64,000 bases of DNA from JAPLKX01 sp035530195 (GTDB lineage Bacteria > Hydrogenedentota > Hydrogenedentia > Hydrogenedentales > SLHB01). The notes beneath the pieces were generated by a model. That model saw only the letters and a program-made list of their open reading frames with translations, searched no databases and was not told the origin of the DNA. Positions 26,862-35,571 of this stretch are shown piece by piece (the stretch's first letter is position 1; each line of letters starts with the position of its first letter). The DNA is taken from NCBI GenBank assembly GCA_035530195.1, contig DATKVG010000181.1, forward strand, positions 12,163-76,162, written 5' to 3'. The position numbers were made by a program, and so were the translations under genes.

Positions 26862-26972
26862 AAGTCCTTCCTCTCGTCGATAAAGGTAGAGGGAAGGATT
26901 TTAACAGGAGAAGGCTGGCGGATGGAATCAGCAGGTACATCTGCAAGTACAAGGGGCGCGGTTGCTGCATTC

Positions 26973-27024
26973 GTCTGGGACGCCCCCCACCACGCCTTTG
27001 GCGTGGCCGGGGGGCGTCCCAGAC
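26973..27024. repeat. long G/C-rich hairpin between lipoprotein and mannosidase genes
   Basis: Left arm 26973-26996 and right arm 27000-27024 pair over about 23 bases with a 3-base loop (ttt) and one small bulge; the outer 16 bases (gtctgggacgcccccc) are perfectly complementary. No T-run follows, so it is a REP-like or mRNA-end hairpin, not a standard terminator. It would end or protect the lipoprotein transcript. Confidence 0.65.
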
Positions 27025-27060
27025 GGGTTCGACGAAATCGGGCAAACAGTGCTTGATGGT

Positions 27061-27534
27061 TTATTGCTGTCTAACGGCGGTCGAGCCGTCGATGATGAGG
27101 TTGGTGCCGTCGAACGTGCCGGTCTTGACCGTGCCCATCGCGTTGACTTCGATCTTGCCGTCGGCCAGCGTGTACTTGGCATCAAGCCCGTCGGGCGCGA
27201 TTGATGCGAGCGCGCCGCCTTTTAGGGACACGGTGGTTGCGTCTTTGAAATTGGCGGTGAACTCGCCGATTTTCCAGGTCGAGCCGACCAGCGCGGCGGC
27301 GGCGGCGGCCGGCGCGGCCGGTTGAGCCGCCGTGTCAGGAGCGGGAGCCGCTTCGGGTGCCGGGGCGGGTGCCGGGGCGGGTTCAGCGGCGGGAGCGGGG
27401 GCCGCTGCGGGTGCGGGTTTCGGGAGGTCCGTCTTGGGCTGCGGAGTCGGCGGGGGCGCCGTTTCCGGATTGGAACATGCTGCAAAAATGGCCACCATCG
27501 CCAACACGAAACAAAGCAAACCGTAGTTTCTCAT
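27061..27534 (-). CDS. small lipoprotein with Ala/Pro linker
   Basis: 157 residues. A signal peptide ends in a lipobox (IFAAC, Cys20), so the mature protein is lipid-anchored in the envelope. Residues about 25-85 are a low-complexity Ala/Pro linker. The last ~72 residues form a compact beta-rich domain beginning LVGSTWKIGEFTANF, where an alternating pattern suggests a small barrel or META/lipocalin-like fold. Its function is not recognised. GGAAGGA lies about 9 bases before the ATG. Confidence 0.75.
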   Translation of the reverse strand: MRNYGLLCFVLAMVAIFAACSNPETAPPPTPQPKTDLPKPAPAAAPAPAAEPAPAPAPAPEAAPAPDTAAQPAAPAAAAAALVGSTWKIGEFTANFKDATTVSLKGGALASIAPDGLDAKYTLADGKIEVNAMGTVKTGTFDGTNLIIDGSTAVRQQ

Positions 27535-27629
27535 CGTTTACATCCTTCCATTTGTTGATTTCCCTTAGAAACACTTGAACATATGCTATCAAAAGGCGGC
27601 CAAAAGTTAAAACCGGGGATGGGAGACCA

Positions 27630-27873
27630 GAATCCGTACGTAAGGTTGTCTCACATCGAAGCGAGACCTTGCTTGGGCCTGTAGTGGCAGGTGATTCCAC
27701 GATCCCGGGGTATTGCTGTGAAGACAATGGGTCTCTTGATACGACGCAGCGAGAGGGCAAGCGGCAAGATGCCGCTTCTACAATTGGCTGCAAACGTAGA
27801 CGCCGCTTCTACAATTGGCTGCAAACGTAGATGCGGCATCCTGCCGCGTTGCGCGTTTCTTACGTGCGGATTC
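27630..27873. mobile_element. MITE-like element, copy 2 (long form)
   Basis: Terminal inverted repeats gaatccgtacgtaag (27630-27644) and cttacgtgcggattc (27859-27873) match at 14 of 15 positions. The interior shares long stretches with copy 1 at 7679, including the paired gcggca...tgccgc stems. This copy is about 100 bases longer because a unit ending ttggctgcaaacgtaga is duplicated and extra sequence lies at about 27677-27750. It fills most of the gap between ftsA's 3' end and the lipoprotein gene and has no gene. Confidence 0.7.
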
Positions 27874-27881
27874 CGGTGAAA

Positions 27882-29168
27882 CTACCACCAGAAATATTTC
27901 TTCGCGCTTTTCCAGACTCTGCGGTACATGGGTGCGCCGGGGCCGTCGGTGTCGATTCGGCCGCTGCGCGCGGCCGCCCGATATACAAACGCGTGCTGTA
28001 CCACGCCCACTGCCGCCGAATAAGCGGCTGTCCGAACAGCCGAGGGGGCAATCTCGAGCTTGGTGGGCATGCCTTTGCGCGCGCTCACCTGGAGGGCGCT
28101 TTTGGCCAGTTCGACGTGGTTTTTGATTTCGCTTGCCCCGCCCGTGAGCACAATGCCGCACACCAGGTTCTTAATCAGGCCGCGCGCTTGCAGGTACTGG
28201 CGCACCTTGGTCATCAGTTCGCGGGCGCGTTCGAAAATGATCATCTCGACCTCGTTGCGCGTCACGATGCTGGGCGCGCCGGGGACGTTGGTTTTCAGCT
28301 TGATGGGCGTACCCGGATTGGCCGCGGGCGCCGTGGATTCCTTTTCGTTGGCGCCGTCGGAAGCCACGAGGTCGTCCGACACGCCGTACGACATGATCAG
28401 TTCGTCGGCTTCTTCGAACGAGATGTGCAACCCTGCCGAGAGGTCGCGCGTCAGGTGGTAGCCGCCCCACTCGAAACACTGCGTCCCGAGTATGCGGTAG
28501 TCGCGGAACACGGCCAGCCCCGTGATGCTTCTGCCCATATCGAGCACGCCGACGCCCAGCTCCATTTCTTCCGGCGTCAGGCACCCCTGCGCGCTGGCCA
28601 GCGGCGTGAAAATGAAATCCTCGAGCGCGAGGCCCTGCGAATTTATGCAACCGGCGATGTTGTCGATGATGACGCTGGGGATCAGCGTGAAATGCACCCG
28701 CGTCTTGAGCACCTGGCCGCGGATGCCCATCGGGTCCATGACGCGCAGATCGTCCACGTACCATTCCTGCGCCGTCACCGACGACGTCACCCGCTTGCCC
28801 GGCGCCAGGATGTCGTGCGAGGCGATGTTGAGCGCCTCGTTCATCTGCGGGGCCTCGACCACCTGGCTCTCGAGCTTTACGTTGCCTTCGCGGATGAACG
28901 TGTCGACGTTTTTGCCGTTAATCGCGCAGAACACCGATTTCAGTGTCACTTGCGCCTCGTGTTCGGCGGCGGCCAGGGCCTTTTTGAGCGTCATTTGCGT
29001 GGCGTTGAGGTCTTGGATAACGCCCTGCGAGATGCATGCGCGCGACGGTTCGGCCCCGTGCCCGATGATCTGGATTGTCCCGTCGCTGTCCATGTGGGCG
29101 ATCAGCACGCGGATCTCCCGCGAGCCGAAATCGATTACGCCGACAACTTCACCCTTCCGCCGCACCAT
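27882..29168 (-). CDS. ftsA: cell division protein FtsA
   Basis: Actin-like ATPase that ties the FtsZ ring to the membrane. 428 residues. Phosphate 1 motif GVIDFGSREIRVLIA, the SHS2/1C insertion (about residues 80-165), the second phosphate motif GVGVLDMGRSITG, the FtsA-typical GGYHLTRDLSAGL, and the adenosine motif GIVLTGGASE are in order. The C-terminal RRVWKSAKKYFWW is a good amphipathic membrane-targeting helix. No ftsZ, ftsQ or mur gene is adjacent, which is unusual. It is preceded on the same strand, 38 bases away, by a large coiled-coil protein, probably co-transcribed. Confidence 0.88.
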   Translation of the reverse strand: MVRRKGEVVGVIDFGSREIRVLIAHMDSDGTIQIIGHGAEPSRACISQGVIQDLNATQMTLKKALAAAEHEAQVTLKSVFCAINGKNVDTFIREGNVKLESQVVEAPQMNEALNIASHDILAPGKRVTSSVTAQEWYVDDLRVMDPMGIRGQVLKTRVHFTLIPSVIIDNIAGCINSQGLALEDFIFTPLASAQGCLTPEEMELGVGVLDMGRSITGLAVFRDYRILGTQCFEWGGYHLTRDLSAGLHISFEEADELIMSYGVSDDLVASDGANEKESTAPAANPGTPIKLKTNVPGAPSIVTRNEVEMIIFERARELMTKVRQYLQARGLIKNLVCGIVLTGGASEIKNHVELAKSALQVSARKGMPTKLEIAPSAVRTAAYSAAVGVVQHAFVYRAAARSGRIDTDGPGAPMYRRVWKSAKKYFWW

Positions 29169-29206
29169 TTACTCCTTTGCCGGCCCGTGCCGCCCCCAGC
29201 CCGGCA

Positions 29207-31225
29207 CTAAAACAAAAGGTCTTCCCCGGATTCCCCCGCCGGCTCGCCCGCCGGCCGCAACTGCGCGATGGTCTTCTCGATGTCCGTCATCGACGACTTG
29301 TGGTGCGTAAGCGTTTCCCGTGCCCGCGACAGCATCTCCTCGAGTTCGAGCCGGTGGCGCTGGAGGTCTTTCACGCTTTGCCGCGCCTCTTCGAGCCGTG
29401 CCCGTGCAGAGTGCTCCGTGTCCTTGAGCCGTGTCAGGGTCTCCTCGACTTCCTTCTGCTGATCCCGCGCCTGTTCGAGTTCTTTGCGGGTCGAATCGAC
29501 GCGGAGCATCTCGGCCTCGCGGGCCGCCTCGAGCGCACGTATCTGATCTTCGATTTCCGCTACGTGCTTCTCGATGCCCACGACCTTTTCCTCGACCAGC
29601 GAGCCGTGTGTGCGCGCATCGGCAAGCTCCGATCCGCCTTCCGCCACCCTGCTCTCCGCGACGACCACCTCCTGCTCGGCCATTTTCACCTGCTGGCGGG
29701 CCGATTCGACCTGCTCGGCGTTCTGCTGGAACTGGGCCTCGGCGTCTTTAACGCGCGCCTCCGCCTTGGCCGTCTCCGCCCGCGCCAGATGGGCCACCGC
29801 CTGAAGCGCGAGCACCTTGGCGCCAGGCATGTCGCCGTGAGCTATTGCCTGCTGAGCCGTTACAAGAAGCGATTCCGGGGAACCTTCTTCTACGCGTGCT
29901 GGTTTTGCTTCCGGTGCTTCCACTCGCCTCTCCTGCTGCCCTTGGGGCGGTTGGGGCTGTTCCACTTCGGCCGGAACGTCATCACGCCGCGGTTCCTCTT
30001 TTCTGGGGGTTGACGTGGCCGTCTTGGGCCTGGCCCCCTCCTGAAGCCGTTCCAGCACGCCAAGCCGGTCTTGATTCCAGGATTTCACCGCCGGGGCCAC
30101 GGGGTCTTCAAACGCATCCGCGTAGGCCCCGCAGAACGAGTAAGCCAAATCGAGGAACGACTCATCGAGTTGTCTTACGGTTCCGCTGAGACGGCAAATC
30201 TCGAGCATCTGGCGGCCCACTTCCGCCGCGGCCTCGAACCCGTTGTCGCCCGCATACGACATCAGGCTCTCGATACGGTAGCCGATGACGGTAAACCGCT
30301 CGCCGTACGATTCCGTGGGCGCCTTTTGGAGCCGCGCGAGGTCGTCGCACAGGGCATCCAGCACCGGCGCAACCTCGTCCTTCGGTTTTGGAACCATGAT
30401 CGGTTTTTCTTTGGCCTCTTTTTCCATGACTGGAGCCGGCGGCTCGGCCTCACGCGGAGCCGGTTCGGCTTCTTCTTTCGGCTCGACCTTGTGTTCGTCG
30501 CTGAACGGCAGGAATTCGTCAATGGACAGCTCATCAGCAGGCATATGCCCCTTGGCTGGGGGCGCCTCGTCGGGCATGGGAAATGGGAGCGTATTGTCCA
30601 AGTTTTCGGGAGATTGCGCAACAGCCGCGGTCGGCACGGTCACCTCCGGTTCGTCCTCGACCAGTTCCAGCCCCGCCGCCGTGAGGTTGGCAACGGCCTT
30701 TTCGTACCGGGTGCGCCACGTGGCCATCGCGTCCGATCGCGTGTTGTTGACGATAAGGTCCCCTACCATCAGGCACAGGACCTCGTAGCCGTCGTTTAAA
30801 AAGGGCACGCAAAGGTGTGCGGCGCTCGCAGTCTCGTAGGTCTGCAGCACGCGTGCCATGCCCGTCAGCGCCTCGACAATCTCCTTCCAACCCTCCAACA
30901 CCGCCAGTTCCGCCGCCGTCAAGATCTGGTTCATGCAGTCGTCCGACCAGAACTCCTGTGGCGCCCCCGCCTGCCCTTTGGCCACATAGCGGTGGAACCG
31001 CCCCAGCGCCATCAGCAGGCGTTGCGTGGGGTCGGCTCCAGGCAGGGGCGTTATGGGATTCGGTGAGACCGTTGCCACAGACGAATCCGCTTTTTCTCCG
31101 TTTTCCTCGAATAGAAGGGCACTGCGCTCCTCGGACGCAACAGGTCCGCGCAGGCCGTCATTGGGTCCGTCGACTTCCCGCCGGAGTTGAACAGTCCGGT
31201 TCCTGTTTCTCTTGCCAAATCGCAC
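29207..31225 (-). CDS. large coiled-coil protein next to ftsA, unknown function
   Basis: 672 residues from a GTG at 31225, chosen because GGGAGG lies about 8 bases upstream; a GTG at 31234 overlaps that site. Two similar helical domains are visible, about residues 65-175 (ALGRFHRYVAKGQ...) and 295-400 (LDALCDDLARLQK...YAGDNGF), separated by an acidic/proline linker. From about residue 460 to 650 a long continuous coiled coil rich in Glu, Ala and Gln follows, ending GESGEDLLF. No membrane segment. Adjacent to ftsA in the same operon with a promoter directly upstream, so a structural or cell-division role is plausible but unproven. Confidence 0.65.
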   Translation of the reverse strand: MRFGKRNRNRTVQLRREVDGPNDGLRGPVASEERSALLFEENGEKADSSVATVSPNPITPLPGADPTQRLLMALGRFHRYVAKGQAGAPQEFWSDDCMNQILTAAELAVLEGWKEIVEALTGMARVLQTYETASAAHLCVPFLNDGYEVLCLMVGDLIVNNTRSDAMATWRTRYEKAVANLTAAGLELVEDEPEVTVPTAAVAQSPENLDNTLPFPMPDEAPPAKGHMPADELSIDEFLPFSDEHKVEPKEEAEPAPREAEPPAPVMEKEAKEKPIMVPKPKDEVAPVLDALCDDLARLQKAPTESYGERFTVIGYRIESLMSYAGDNGFEAAAEVGRQMLEICRLSGTVRQLDESFLDLAYSFCGAYADAFEDPVAPAVKSWNQDRLGVLERLQEGARPKTATSTPRKEEPRRDDVPAEVEQPQPPQGQQERRVEAPEAKPARVEEGSPESLLVTAQQAIAHGDMPGAKVLALQAVAHLARAETAKAEARVKDAEAQFQQNAEQVESARQQVKMAEQEVVVAESRVAEGGSELADARTHGSLVEEKVVGIEKHVAEIEDQIRALEAAREAEMLRVDSTRKELEQARDQQKEVEETLTRLKDTEHSARARLEEARQSVKDLQRHRLELEEMLSRARETLTHHKSSMTDIEKTIAQLRPAGEPAGESGEDLLF

Positions 31226-31246
31226 CTTTAACACCTCCCGGGTTGG

Positions 31247-31275
31247 ATTGTAGCACAGGCCCCCCTTACGCGCAA
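31247..31275 (-). promoter_or_regulatory. promoter for the coiled-coil protein and ftsA
   Basis: On the minus strand TTGCGC (31275-31270), 17 bases, TACAAT (31252-31247). A start near 31240 places the ribosome site GGGAGG just inside the message and supports translation from the GTG at 31225. Confidence 0.5.
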
Positions 31276-31481
31276 TATGTTGTGGTGATCTTTATTGGCC
31301 CCACTATAGGCCTGCCAAAGGTCAACAAAATCGGCTTCGCCGCGGGGTAGGACCGCGCCTCGAGCCGTTGAAATTGCCCCCGGCTTGCTTGTCCCATCTG
31401 TGCGACTTCTGGTAGCTTGTTCCTGTCATAACGCGTCACGGAATCCGGGCAAGCGGTGCGCGTAATCATGGGGAGTGCATA

Positions 31482-32201
31482 ATGCAGGGCATTAAAGGCG
31501 CATGGCGGCAGTGGAAGCATGGGCGCAAGTTTGTCCATATCGGGAAGCGGTGCCGGTTCCTTGGGCGGTTTCTTGAAGTCGAGGGGCACGTGGAACTGGG
31601 CAGCCACTGCAAGTTGCGCAACAACATCATCATGCGCACGCGGGGCGGCGGTAAAATCATGATCGGCGATTACACCGGCATCAGCTACTACTGTTATTTC
31701 GAGTCGACCCGGCTGGTCAAAATCGGGAACATGACGGGCATCGCGGAGTTTACCGTGATCCGCGACACCAACCACTGCGTCATCGGCACGGACGAGCATT
31801 GGCGCCTGACGCCGTACATCGCTGAGCCCATCGTGATCGGCGACGCCTGCATGATCACGAGCCGGGCGTACATCGGGCCGGGCGTCGCGATCGGCGACGG
31901 CGCGGTGATCGCGCCCAACAGCTATGTCACGCGCGATGTCGGGCCGTACGAAGTCTGGGGCGGAAACCCGGCCCGGAAAATCGCGCACAGAACCCAGGGT
32001 GTGCCCGACATCCTGCGCAAGCAGTACCAGGACCTGGTCGAAAAGTTTGGCATGCGCAAGAGCCGCCATCAGGTTGATGATATGATCGACAGGGCGAAAC
32101 AGGCCGCCTCGGATGGTATAAACCGGGCCGCGCTGGAACGAGACCGCCTGAAGAAGGAACTGGACGCTGTGGTGCGGCTCGACGCGGACATCGACGAGTA
32201 G
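31482..32201 (+). CDS. hexapeptide-repeat acyltransferase (WbbJ-like)
   Basis: 239 residues. The first ~190 form a left-handed beta-helix of hexapeptide repeats (VELGSHCKLRNN, IMIGDYTGISYY, IVIGDACMITSRAYIGPGVAIGDGAVIAPNSYV) and end in the family signature YEVWGGNPARKIA. The active-site histidine is probably in RDTNHCVIG. These enzymes acetylate or acylate sugars of surface glycans using acyl-CoA. The last ~50 residues add a charged coiled-coil tail. GGGAG lies 6 bases before the ATG. The next gene, a B12 radical SAM enzyme, starts 27 bases later, suggesting co-transcription. Confidence 0.85.
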   Translation: MQGIKGAWRQWKHGRKFVHIGKRCRFLGRFLEVEGHVELGSHCKLRNNIIMRTRGGGKIMIGDYTGISYYCYFESTRLVKIGNMTGIAEFTVIRDTNHCVIGTDEHWRLTPYIAEPIVIGDACMITSRAYIGPGVAIGDGAVIAPNSYVTRDVGPYEVWGGNPARKIAHRTQGVPDILRKQYQDLVEKFGMRKSRHQVDDMIDRAKQAASDGINRAALERDRLKKELDAVVRLDADIDE

Positions 32202-32227
32202 CGCATGGAGGCAGCGCAGGAGGCTTG

Positions 32228-33541
32228 ATGAGAATTGCGCTGGTTGCGGTGAGCGCCATGGGCGCCGCAAACCGTGAAAGGCTCGGCCGCGGTTTCGATA
32301 GCCCCGCGCTTATTGCGCGCAACCGGGCGATTCAGTCGCTTCCGAGCCTCGCGCTTCTCACGTTGGCGGGTATGGCGGGGCGGGATCACGAGTTTGAGTA
32401 TTTCGAGATGGAAGATCTCGGGCCAAACGGGGAACTCCCGGGCAGGTTCGACTTGGCGGCCGTCTCGAGTTACACGGCGCAAATCTTCACCGCGTACAAA
32501 CTCGCGGAACACTATCGGGCAGGCGGGATACCAGTGGTGATGGGTGGACCGCACGTCAGTTGCCTGCCCGAGGAGGCCGCCCGGCACTGCGACGCGGTCG
32601 TCATCGGCGAAGGCGAGCCGGTCTGGCTGGACGTGTTGCGCGATTGCGAAAACGGCCGTCTCAAAAAGGTCTACGGCTCGTTGAAAGCCGATTTCGACCT
32701 TGCCCAGTCGCCCATGCCGGCGTTTGAACTCCTCGATGTCAAAAAGTATAAACGGCTTACTATCGAAACCAGCCGGGGTTGCCCGCATCGTTGCGAGTTC
32801 TGCGCCAGCAGCGTGCTGATCTCGGGCAAATACAAACAAAAACCGGCCGAGCGCGTGCTGGCGGAGATCGACCGGATCAGCGAACTCTGGCCGCGGCCTT
32901 TCATCGAGTTCGCCGACGATAACACGTTCATCAACCTCAAGTACTGGAAACAGATCCTGCCCGAGATCCAGAAAAGGAATATCCGGTGGTTTGCGGAAGC
33001 CGACGTCCGGCTGGCGCGTGATGAGGAACTGCTGGATTTGGTGCGCGACAGCGGGTGTTTCCAGGTGCTGATAGGCCTGGAAAGCCCCGAGTTGGCTGAC
33101 TTGGACGGCGTGGAACTGCACAACAACTGGAAGCGCAAACAAGGGCGCGACCCCCGCGAGGCGGTCCATATCATCCAGTCGCGGGGTATTCGAGTCTGCG
33201 GGTGTTTTGTGCTGGGCCTCGATTCGCAGACGCCCGACGTGTTCGACGCCATCTACACGTTTGTTGAAGACACCGCCATGTTTGAGGTCCAGATCACGTT
33301 TCTCACGCCGTTTCCGGGCACGCCCCTTTACGATCGCCTCCGCCGGGAAGGCCGCCTGCTCGATGAAACCGCGTGGGACCGGTGCAGCCTGTTCGACATC
33401 AACTTCCAGCCCAGGCACATGACGGTCGACCAGCTCGCAGCCGGCTACGCGCGCCTCGCGGAGCGGGTGTTCGACCCGGAATTCACCCGCCAGCGCCGCC
33501 ACAGGGCCGTCCACACGCGAGTTCGCCGCGCCCTTGGTTGA
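32228..33541 (+). CDS. B12-binding radical SAM protein
   Basis: 437 residues. An N-terminal cobalamin-binding-like domain (about 1-140, GIPVVMGGPHVSCLPEEA and VVIGEGEPVW) precedes a radical SAM barrel with the [4Fe-4S] motif SRGCPHRCEFCASS (CxxxCxxC). FIEFADDNTFIN, GLESPE and FLTPFPGTPLY are typical later segments. Members of this group methylate unreactive carbons or modify lipids and natural products; the substrate is not visible. The classic DxHxxG cobalamin motif is not obvious, so cofactor use is uncertain. ATG at 32228 follows GGAGG by 4 bases; a TTG directly before it is not needed. Confidence 0.85.
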   Translation: MRIALVAVSAMGAANRERLGRGFDSPALIARNRAIQSLPSLALLTLAGMAGRDHEFEYFEMEDLGPNGELPGRFDLAAVSSYTAQIFTAYKLAEHYRAGGIPVVMGGPHVSCLPEEAARHCDAVVIGEGEPVWLDVLRDCENGRLKKVYGSLKADFDLAQSPMPAFELLDVKKYKRLTIETSRGCPHRCEFCASSVLISGKYKQKPAERVLAEIDRISELWPRPFIEFADDNTFINLKYWKQILPEIQKRNIRWFAEADVRLARDEELLDLVRDSGCFQVLIGLESPELADLDGVELHNNWKRKQGRDPREAVHIIQSRGIRVCGCFVLGLDSQTPDVFDAIYTFVEDTAMFEVQITFLTPFPGTPLYDRLRREGRLLDETAWDRCSLFDINFQPRHMTVDQLAAGYARLAERVFDPEFTRQRRHRAVHTRVRRALG

Positions 33542-33621
33542 TACGGTTCGGGGCCGCTGGCGAATCACGCGGTGTTTCGCTAAGATGCCTTTGCGGAACT
33601 GAATCGGCAGGAGGGTTTTGG

Positions 33622-34116
33622 ATGGACACGTGTTCCCGTTGCCGTGCTGAAATGGCGCGCACGGACGCGGTCGGATTAAATCCCGTCACGACCAACCTGT
33701 GCCCGCGGTGCGTGGATTATTTCGAACTGCAGGAAGTGGCCGACATTTGCCAGTACCTGGAAAACCTTCCGGCACCGATTCTCGTGGTGGACGGCGACGG
33801 CGTGGTCAGGGGGGCGAATACGCAGGCGTGCAAAGCCGTTTCCAAAGATCTCCCGCACATACTCAACCTGCATGGCGGGGACGTGTTCGAGTGTGCCTAC
33901 GCCCAGCTGCCGGGCGGATGCGGCAGAACCGTCCACTGCTCGGGGTGCACCATCCGGAGAGCCATTCTCGACACCCTATCGACCGGCACGCCGTTATCCG
34001 GGATTTCGGTCGAGGTTTTGCAGAACGTCAAAGGCAAAGACCGCAAGGTCACCTTCCAGATCTCGACACAACGCCTGGCCAATTGCGTCCTGCTTCAGAT
34101 CGAAGGCGGCTTGTAG
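33622..34116 (+). CDS. PAS-domain protein with two four-cysteine clusters
   Basis: 164 residues from the ATG at 33622 (GGAGG about 7 bases upstream). An N-terminal zinc ribbon is formed by Cys4, Cys7, Cys27 and Cys30 (CSRC, CPRC). A PAS fold follows (LPAPILVVDGDGVVRGANTQA). Inside the PAS core a second set, Cys91, Cys100, Cys106 and Cys109, lies in CAYAQLPGGCGRTVHCSGCTIRR, a pattern I have seen in sensor histidine kinases and that suggests a metal, Fe-S or redox centre. No kinase, DNA-binding or cyclase output domain is present, so it must act through a partner. It follows the radical SAM gene on the same strand. Confidence 0.7.
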   Translation: MDTCSRCRAEMARTDAVGLNPVTTNLCPRCVDYFELQEVADICQYLENLPAPILVVDGDGVVRGANTQACKAVSKDLPHILNLHGGDVFECAYAQLPGGCGRTVHCSGCTIRRAILDTLSTGTPLSGISVEVLQNVKGKDRKVTFQISTQRLANCVLLQIEGGL

Positions 34117-34117
34117 T

Positions 34118-35374
34118 TTACTGCGGCAGCCGCAGAAAACCGCGGCCGCCTTTCAGCCACCGTTCCATGGCGTTGGGATCGCCCGTGATTGGCTTGAGCG
34201 GCCCCTCGAGTTTCATCAGCGTCGCGGGACTCCCCAACTGCCGGAACAGATCGCTCTTCGGATTGAACAGGTTAAACGTGTAGATACCGTCGACGCCGGC
34301 GTCCCACGCCAGTTTGGCTTCGGCGTGCCATCTCGATGCGTTGTCTGCGTTCGTTTCTTCGGGAGTGGCCGCCGAAACGACCCGCGACCCGCTGAGGCAT
34401 GCGTAAGCCGGCACGCCGTGTTTCCTGCCCAGTGCCACCAGGTTCTCCCACGGCTCGAGATGGAAATAGCCGCCGCCCGTGAGGATGTCGATCAGCCCCT
34501 CGTCGAGCCACGCGGCCAGGTCAAGGCCAATGGCCTTGGCAAACCCGACCGAATCCGGGACGCGCACCGCTACGAGCACGGGCCGCCCGCGTTTCAGCCC
34601 CACCTGCTCGGTCATTTCGCGCACCCGCCGTATCAGGCCCGTCATCAGGTCGCAGCTCGACTGCGGCACCGGCTGTCCGGTCATTTGTTGGGGAAAATAC
34701 ACGGGGTGGCGGAAGAAATCGAGCTCGATACCATCGACGTGGTAGCGCATGCACACGTCTTCGAGGATCCTGAACACCTTGTCGCGAACCGGTTCGAGTT
34801 CGTAATTCACCGCCGACCATCTGCCGCCGCCGTGCGGGGACTTCTGCCCTTTGTGGCCCATCAGATAATCGGGGTGGTCCTGTTTCCATTTGCATAGCAG
34901 CGCGTCGTCCGCCGAATCGTGCGTGTCGTTCATGCGCATCGACCAGAACGCCTCGATCCCGCTCGCGTGGCAGAAGCCGATAACCGCCTCGACCGAGTCC
35001 GTGTCCGTCTTTGTCAATTCCCACGCCCAGTCGATCGAGTTCTTGTCCCCGTGGCCGCGCAACTCCGTTTCATCGCTCCTGTGGGTATAGAGATTGAACA
35101 CGCCGGTGCAATAAAAAATAGCGTCGACCTGCGATCCCGCCAGCGGCGAGGTCCGGTTGAGCAGGAAATTCTCGACCGTATGGGCCTGGTTGGTCGTTCG
35201 GGCGTCGTTGCCGTCGTTGTTCATGATGATGCGGCGCGTCCGGTGCGCCGCCACCGTCCTCGCCGCCCGTAACGGCTGGATCCGGCCACCCGGTTCGCCC
35301 GCGCTTGCCGGCGCCAGCATGAACACAACGGCCAAGCCCGCAGCCGCCGCACCGACCAGCGTGAGTAGTTTCAT
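34118..35374 (-). CDS. secreted glycoside-hydrolase-like TIM-barrel protein (GHL10/DUF187 type)
   Basis: 418 residues from the ATG at 35374 (GGGAGG 8 bases upstream). A signal peptide (LLTLVGAAAAGLAVVFMLAPASA) sends it to the periplasm or outside. The body resembles GHL10-type barrels: EAVIGFCHASGIEAFWSMR, then YHVDGIELDFFRHP, where acidic residues sit at the end of a strand, VAVRVPDSVG, and AWDAGVDGIYTFNLFNP. The substrate is probably a polysaccharide but cannot be read. It converges with the PAS gene (1 base apart). Confidence 0.65.
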   Translation of the reverse strand: MKLLTLVGAAAAGLAVVFMLAPASAGEPGGRIQPLRAARTVAAHRTRRIIMNNDGNDARTTNQAHTVENFLLNRTSPLAGSQVDAIFYCTGVFNLYTHRSDETELRGHGDKNSIDWAWELTKTDTDSVEAVIGFCHASGIEAFWSMRMNDTHDSADDALLCKWKQDHPDYLMGHKGQKSPHGGGRWSAVNYELEPVRDKVFRILEDVCMRYHVDGIELDFFRHPVYFPQQMTGQPVPQSSCDLMTGLIRRVREMTEQVGLKRGRPVLVAVRVPDSVGFAKAIGLDLAAWLDEGLIDILTGGGYFHLEPWENLVALGRKHGVPAYACLSGSRVVSAATPEETNADNASRWHAEAKLAWDAGVDGIYTFNLFNPKSDLFRQLGSPATLMKLEGPLKPITGDPNAMERWLKGGRGFLRLPQ

Positions 35375-35571
35375 GCGTCGATCCTCCCATTCGGCTTCGG
35401 CTTCGGGCACATTGTATGCAGGGTAGGGGCGGTTTTCCAACCCGCGCCGTCCAGCCCCGAGCTTAGTTCAACGATCAGGGCGGCGGCCCGCGCGCGTACC
35501 GCCCTCCTGGCTTCTGCACGCTTCGCCCCGCTACAATGGCGCCACCTTTTCCAAGGGAGGTACCGGTCTCC

